A stretch of DNA of 34,185 nucleotides from NCBI GenBank assembly GCA_001579985.1, contig LRSR01004318.1, positions 1 through 34,185 of the forward strand, read 5' to 3'. The translations under genes were made by a program, and so were the position numbers. Under the pieces are notes generated by a model, which searched no databases, was not told where the DNA came from, and saw nothing but the letters and a program-made list of their open reading frames with translations. How positions within the stretch are numbered: the stretch's first letter is position 1; each line of letters opens with the position of its first letter. Source of the DNA: Hypsibius dujardini. Its lineage: Eukaryota; Tardigrada; Eutardigrada; Parachela; Hypsibiidae. Of the stretch, positions 28,966 through 34,185 are shown in pieces.

Positions 28966-31900
28966 ATGAAAGCTGCGGTGGTGCTTGCTGTGCTCTTAGG
29001 GATGACCGTTTTGGTAAGTCAATCGGTAATTAAACCTTTGCGATATGGTTCTTCGAACAATGATTGTGCTTACTGATTTTTATAATTATTTTTATAATTA
29101 TTTGGCAGCTTTTGGAATACGTGTATTACTTCGTGAAAAATCACTGCCAATAACTGGTTTTAAAACTGTTTTTGAAATTGTATTTTTTTATTTTGAGTAA
29201 TTTAGTTAATCGTCTCGGAAATTCTCTTTCGAAATCTCCCCCAAGACATGAGTCAACTACAAACAACAAAATTCATTTGCTCATCTTTGCTTTTGCGCCA
29301 TTTGTTTGCCAGGCTGAATCCGCCAGGCTGAAACGGCAAGCTACCACGACGACGGTAGCCACCACCGAGGTCCCCGCTGAAAGCGATGAGGCACCAGGAT
29401 CTGCGGATGGAGAGGGCACCAGTGCCGAAGCTCCGGCCGTTGATGGGGAAGCCACTGAAGATGGGGCCAGCGTGAACGCAACTAGTGCGGGGAAAAAAGT
29501 GGCCGTCTCCGGATCCGCGTCGTCCGGCGGTGGGGTTAGCCCAGCGGCTGCGGGACGAGCCGGTAACGAGCAGAAAACCGTCACCGGTGCCGCGGGCGGA
29601 ACGCCCACTGTGGCTCCAGCTGGAGTGACCACTATAGCCGCAACTCCGGCCGTGACGGCCACGACGCCCTCGGTGACTTCGGCAGCAGCAGGTTAGTGCT
29701 TTCTCCGAGCAGACGTTGGGGTCAATTTTTTGACATTAAACTTACACAAAAAAGCACCGGCGGTTTGGTGGCGGATTATTGTTGAGCCGACCGAGGGTGC
29801 TCTTGGCACAAGAATTGGGGGGATTGATGTCTTGCGTTTTATAAGCTTAAACTTCAAGTCCACTTAACCTTTCTCTGATTCTCCGTTTTTTGTTTTACGT
29901 GTGCTGATCATTGTCCGTATGTTTAAGCACTATAACATCATGAAGCGTTGGGCAGCCAAAGGTTTCGACAATTTGGTAGGGGAGAAACTCCCAATACTTC
30001 GATGTCGGTCGCATGAATCAGGTGGTAGTACAGCATCCCAGAGATGACGGCGAAGAAGTGAGCGTTTTTGATTTTTGCTCACTAATAGATTGGGTAAGGT
30101 CTAAGACTTCTTATTTTTTTTGTCATACTAAAACATCAAAAAATTGTTAAAACTAATAATCCTGGAGGTGTTGAAGCAATTGACATTGGCAAACGTAACA
30201 CCAAACACCGATAAACAAAGAAGGGGTGCGGACTTGTAGTTTAAGACGTGTTTGTTTACGGGACAATGCTTACGAGCCCTCCCTCCTCACCACATCTCGG
30301 GGGGGGGGCAGAGGGCAGAAAATGAAGAACCGAGGGAAAATATGTGTGAGACAATTCAATACTTGTGTGATCCGACGAGCTCATTTTATTGAAAGTCCTC
30401 TTATAATTGGGAATTTAAAATACCTGCAGTAATCCATCAGTCGGCAAATAAATCCTCATTAGCATGCTATGTGGAACGATGGAAGGGACAACTGGGGAGA
30501 CTAGGTGGCTAGGTGGCTGAATGGTCAACAAATCTGTACATATTCGTAATTGAATGACTGAATTGTAGCTACGACGACCGCGGCGACCTCAAATGCTCCA
30601 TCGGTCGCATCAGCAGTGACAACCATGGCCGCAGCTCCCGTTACAACGACCTTAGCAGCGACCACGACCGTGGCTTCCGTGACGCCAGCAGCGACAACCA
30701 TGGCTGCTGCTCCTCCGGCTACAACCGCTGCGGCAACTACAACGACCACGACGGCGACTGCAGCCACAACGAAGGCAGCAGAAGCTCCAGTGGTGACATC
30801 AGCAGCTACCACCACCGCCGCCGCTGATCCGGTTGTGACTACCACGGCGAATTCGGGTAGGAATACAGTATAAACAGCTAAGGACCCAATTTGATGTGAA
30901 TATGAACTGTGGTTGATTTGAGGCCGAGTTATCTTTACCATTTCTATTTGAAAAGCGAAACGGTACGATCGATGTAGGATCGCTAGATGGGTCAAACGAT
31001 GCGACAGGGTTTGAGGGTTCCAAGGTTGACATGGTTCGTACGACTATACAAAGAGTTCGACGGTTCGCCAGTAGGAAAATCCGATCGATCAAACAGCATG
31101 ATGGTTCGATGGTTCGAAAGTGGGATGGTACGATGGGTCAAACGGTACATGGCTCGACGGTTCGTACGATACAAAGGGTTTGAGGATACGATGCTCCTAA
31201 GTTTATAATGGCTCAGATGTCACCATGGTTCGATGGTTTGATAGTATGATTGTTCGAAGAGTTCGATGGCTCGAAGTAGGATTGCTCGCTAGATCAAAAC
31301 GTATGATGTTTCGATTGTTTTATGGTTCAGAGGACACGATGGTACGATGGTACGATGGGTCGAGCGGTACGATGGTTGGATGGTACAAATTGTTCCATGA
31401 TTAATGGTACGAGGGCTCAACGATTCGATGTGTATGATGGTACAGTGGCATTGTCCTTGTTTATGGCCTAGCTTGCCATGTTGTCATGTAAGGATTTGAG
31501 CCAATTTGGCTTACGTGGGGAACCCATCAACAACCATCACATACACCCATTTGCAGGATTGTATAGCCGAAAATGGACATACCATTGCATTAACAGGTCA
31601 TACTGTGTAGAAATCAATTCGGTCAGTCATTCAGACGTGTCAATCTATAAAACGACCATCACACCATCGTACCATCAGGAAAAAAATGATTACCGGGTAT
31701 CTCATAGCGTTGTAAGCTCTTTAAATTTCATTCCATAAACCGAGATTTTCACAAAAGAGAGATAACACTTTATTTCATCGGTTATGGTGTGAATTGAACT
31801 GAATTTAACTTACCGTCAGACGGTTAACAATAACGGTGATTTCTGTAGCGGAACCAGCTGCGACTACCATGGCCGCTGCTCCGATTGTGACCACAGCAGC

Positions 31901-32915
31901 TGCTCCGACGACCGCGGCAGCTACTCCGGCAGCTTCGGCGGCCACAACGACGGTGGCCACCACGAAAGCAGCCGCCCCTCCCACTCCGGCTCCTGTCGTG
32001 GCACCACCGAAACCCGAAGGCCGGTCCGGATCCGATAGCCCCGCCCCCAAGGTCGCGGCGCCCTTGGTAGTCTACCCCAACGCCAACTACGAAGCCGATG
32101 GAGCCGCTCCGCCGCAGTCCCCAACACTGATTGCTGCGTTGGACTCGCTGCGCGGGAAGCCCCTGGCGGACCCGGTGAAGCTGTTCGAGATCATGGCCAC
32201 CGCCGTCGCCGGTAAGGACTATCCCAATTTGGCGGCAATCCCGCCGCATGCCGACTTCTGCGGCACAGTCAAGCAGGCGGGCTTCTACGCGGACACGGAC
32301 ACCAAGTGTCAGGTGAGAAGTGATATATAAGCAATTGTTATCATCTGGGTAAACTAAAGCTGGTTTTCAAGTGTTTGTCATGCAGTATTTAATGGAATTT
32401 ATCACCAAAAATGTAGTCGATAATCACCGAAAGACATATTTTCCAAATTCGATGAGAAAGTACTGGTACACTCAGCGGACAAACTTTGAGCAAGTTTCAG
32501 TATTCGATCTTTTCAAATTTGTTTCCAATTCCGATGGAAGAATGAACATCGGCTTAGATATCATTGTAGTGAATCTCTACTAAATTTGAACATGTATATG
32601 ATTATGTATTTTTTTTACTAATTCATATATATTGTTCTCAGGTGATTCGGCGGTGCGATACAAATGGTAACCAATGGGATTACCTCTGCCCGAACCAGAC
32701 GGTGTTCAACCAGATTGCGCTGGTGTGCGACTGGTTTTTCAATGTCGATTGTGCCAAGTAAGTTGCGTAACCGGGTCTTTTTTCCAATAGCTTAATTTAC
32801 ATTGCTTAAGGCTAAGAATGTTTTCTGTACCGTTTACAGGGCAAAGGACTTTTATGACTTCTCCAACAGTCGGCTCTATCACGCAACTTGGGCTCTGCTC
32901 GACACCCAAGCGTAG
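28966..32915 (+). CDS. Secreted mucin-like protein with C-terminal chitin-binding (CBM_14) domain
   Basis: Six exons: 28966-29013, 29313-29691, 30569-30856, 31849-32312, 32642-32757, 32840-32915; all junctions are GT-AG and keep frame, giving 456 aa. Residues 1 to about 19 are a signal peptide (MKAAVVLAVLLGMTVL, then AES). RLKR follows at once and would fit a furin-type processing site. Exons 2-4 encode about 300 residues rich in Thr, Ala, Pro and Ser (TTTMAAAP-like blocks), a likely O-glycosylated mucin region. The end is a six-cysteine peritrophin-A domain: FCGTVKQAGFYADTDTKCQ, RRCD, YLCPNQTVFNQ, VCDWFFNVDC, then DFYDFSNSRLY. CBM_14 domains bind chitin in cuticle or gut peritrophic matrix, so an extracellular matrix role is likely. 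An intron splits the domain after the second Cys. Antisense open frames over the repeats are composition artefacts. Confidence 0.87.
30957..31445. repeat. Degenerate minisatellite in intron 3 of the mucin-like gene
   Basis: Units of about 9-10 bp built on GATGGTTCG or GATGGTACG recur irregularly over nearly 490 bp (for example GATGGTACGATGGTACGATG near 31340). The array occupies half of the 992-bp intron between two mucin exons. Confidence 0.8.
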
Positions 32916-33017
32916 TCAGTTCAAGGGTATCCACGCACGGACGATTTTCGCGATCCTGCCATTTGATTTTGTCGAATCGTTAAAGTTATTTTTCGCTGCA
33001 TATTTTCAAGCTTTTCC

Positions 33018-33023
33018 ATTAAA
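33018..33023 (+). terminator. Possible polyadenylation signal
   Basis: ATTAAA about 100 bp after the TAG of the chitin-binding gene is a common variant of the poly-A signal and is suitably placed. Confidence 0.4.
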
Positions 33024-33656
33024 CTGAATTGGCCCCTGTCTTATTATTATTACATTGTACGCATCGGTGCCCGGTGGGTGAGGTTAGTATTACACTCATG
33101 TTGCAAGACGGAACTTTTCATTTTATGTCAGACGGAAGAAAAAAAGAAATATAAAAAAGCTTTTACCGTATTTCATCAAGAACGACTCCCATTGTACTGC
33201 AGTATTTAACTTACAATGTTCAGGTACGTACGGTAAGGACTACCGTAACACCCGAAATTTACAAAAAACAAACAAAAGGTTTATCGTAAATCATGAATCC
33301 TGCCTGGTTGTTCATAAATTGACAGGGGACAGCTCCTTCTACTATTTTGACGTACGTGTACAAGTCGTAGTGGATATAGTAATTCCTAATAAGCCCTCTT
33401 TGAGAGCCGCGACTTATAAGAGACGAGATTTTTTTTGTAGGCTAGCATGCCTGATCTACATGCAAAGCAGCTTATGCGGGTACTCCACCAAATAATCCCT
33501 GTGAACTTAATTCGCAGTGATATGCATACCGGATTCTGGAATGATTTTGAGACAATTTAGCCACTCCACGCGCGCCGAGTGTATTCGCGTGAAGCTTCAA
33601 CAAGCCGCTCTTGCACGCCATGCTTATAAAAAAATCAAAAATCCATAGAACTCAGG
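33024..33656. other. Intergenic stretch
   Basis: No gene or clear repeat is seen between the chitin-binding gene and the transposase fragment. Confidence 0.45.
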
Positions 33657-33920
33657 TCAAGGCTGTTGGCAATCTAATTCTCTTTCCGATGTACTTGACT
33701 TTTTCGATTTGAGGTAGGAGTAGACCACAGGCGTCGTGTGACTGGAAACACTATCAAAGTGGAGGATGACTTTGTGTTCCTTTCCCGGGAAGAGTCTGGG
33801 GGCGTCTTTTTCTACCACTGGTTTCGTGATATGATTGAGAAAGAACGCTGAACTGACTTTGCTGGTCAGTGGACAAATTAGATGCCGCTGCACTGCAGGA
33901 CGACACTTCTGCGGCGTACA
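33657..33920 (-). pseudogene. Mariner-like transposase fragment
   Basis: The minus strand reads VSSAFFLNHITKPVVEKDAP, then EHKVILHFDSVSSHT and VVYSYLKSKK. This resembles the block around the second catalytic Asp of Tc1/mariner DDE transposases (HFD/HQD, then a Ser-His pair). Frame changes occur on both sides: the part upstream to about 34026 is in another frame, and the expected motif after KSKK is lost. Only a fragment remains. Confidence 0.65.
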
Positions 33921-34069
33921 TCGCCCTTTTGGGGAATTTTTGCTTCCACTTTTTGGTGCGACTTGCTAGAACTGGTTTTCCCATCTTTCGATAGTAACAG
34001 TTCCGGATTCCACCACAATCGTTCATAAACAGCTAGAACGCATCAAAAGACATTACATACTTCCATCGA

Positions 34070-34081
34070 TCACCCCCCCCC
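34070..34081. repeat. Poly-C tract near the right edge
   Basis: A run of about ten C bases close to the end of the transposase-related sequence. Confidence 0.85.
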
Positions 34082-34185
34082 CGAAGCTTGAGAAACCGAG
34101 GTCCGCGGTCAAGATGCTGCTCCGATTGTTTGTTTAACAGGGCATGCGTTTGCAAGTCCGATTGCAGATTTTCGCTCAAAATTTG

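Noticed and set aside
28879-29076. Upstream in-frame ATG for the chitin-binding gene
   Set aside because: It lies about 20 bp after the TATA box, upstream of the expected transcript start, and would bury the signal peptide.
29273-29662. 129-codon antisense frame over mucin exon 2
   Set aside because: It is the reverse of a GC-rich low-complexity coding exon whose sense strand has splice sites and a signal peptide.
30525-30995. 156-codon antisense Ala/Val-rich frame
   Set aside because: It is a shadow of mucin exon 3 and has only composition, no motif.
31000-31400. GGTTCGA-like words resembling tRNA T-loops
   Set aside because: They are units of the minisatellite; no cloverleaf can be drawn around them.
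31805-32249. Two antisense Gly/Arg-rich frames
   Set aside because: They mirror exon 4 of the chitin-binding gene.

Overview
This is eukaryotic nuclear DNA. Genes are split by GT-AG introns of about 50 bp to 2.8 kb, one internal exon is only 25 bp, and transposon relics are common. A secreted mucin-like protein with a type-2 chitin-binding domain points to a panarthropod (arthropod or tardigrade); the species cannot be fixed from the sequence alone. I see no prokaryotic operon, rRNA, tRNA or CRISPR array.

Positions 890-23383, minus strand: a tandem family of single-pass receptors with a natriuretic-peptide-receptor / receptor-guanylate-cyclase type ectodomain (ANF_receptor family). Two copies look intact: copy A (16857-23383, 12 exons, 527 aa) and copy B (4638-12281, 12 exons, 537 aa). 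Lengths match for exons 2-11; only exon 1 (15 bp longer in B) and exon 12 differ. Both encode a signal peptide, ectodomain and one membrane helix, then stop after about 35 cytoplasmic residues. No kinase-homology or cyclase exon is visible, so in layout they resemble the clearance receptor NPR-C (inference). Two further copies are dead: copy C (13562-15400) has frameshifts, a stop and a lost splice acceptor. Copy D (1256-3068) keeps pieces of two exons, one with an in-frame stop. Fragments of a SAP-domain ORF family lie in or next to both dead copies.

The receptor introns hold several inverted-repeat elements. Because A and B have matching exons, the other copy often serves as the empty site: intron length differences roughly equal the element lengths. 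The longest intron of B carries a frameshifted retrotransposon gag.

Positions 23384-28850 contain no convincing gene, but do contain inverted-repeat elements, a perfect 60-bp direct duplication and simple repeats. Positions 28860-33023, plus strand: a six-exon gene for a 456-aa secreted protein with a long Thr/Ala/Pro-rich mucin-like region and a C-terminal CBM_14 domain, preceded by a TATA box. Its third intron carries a degenerate minisatellite. The right edge has a broken mariner-like transposase fragment on the minus strand.

The receptors and the chitin-binding protein are not obviously linked in function. All gene models come from reading splice sites, frames and paralog agreement by eye.
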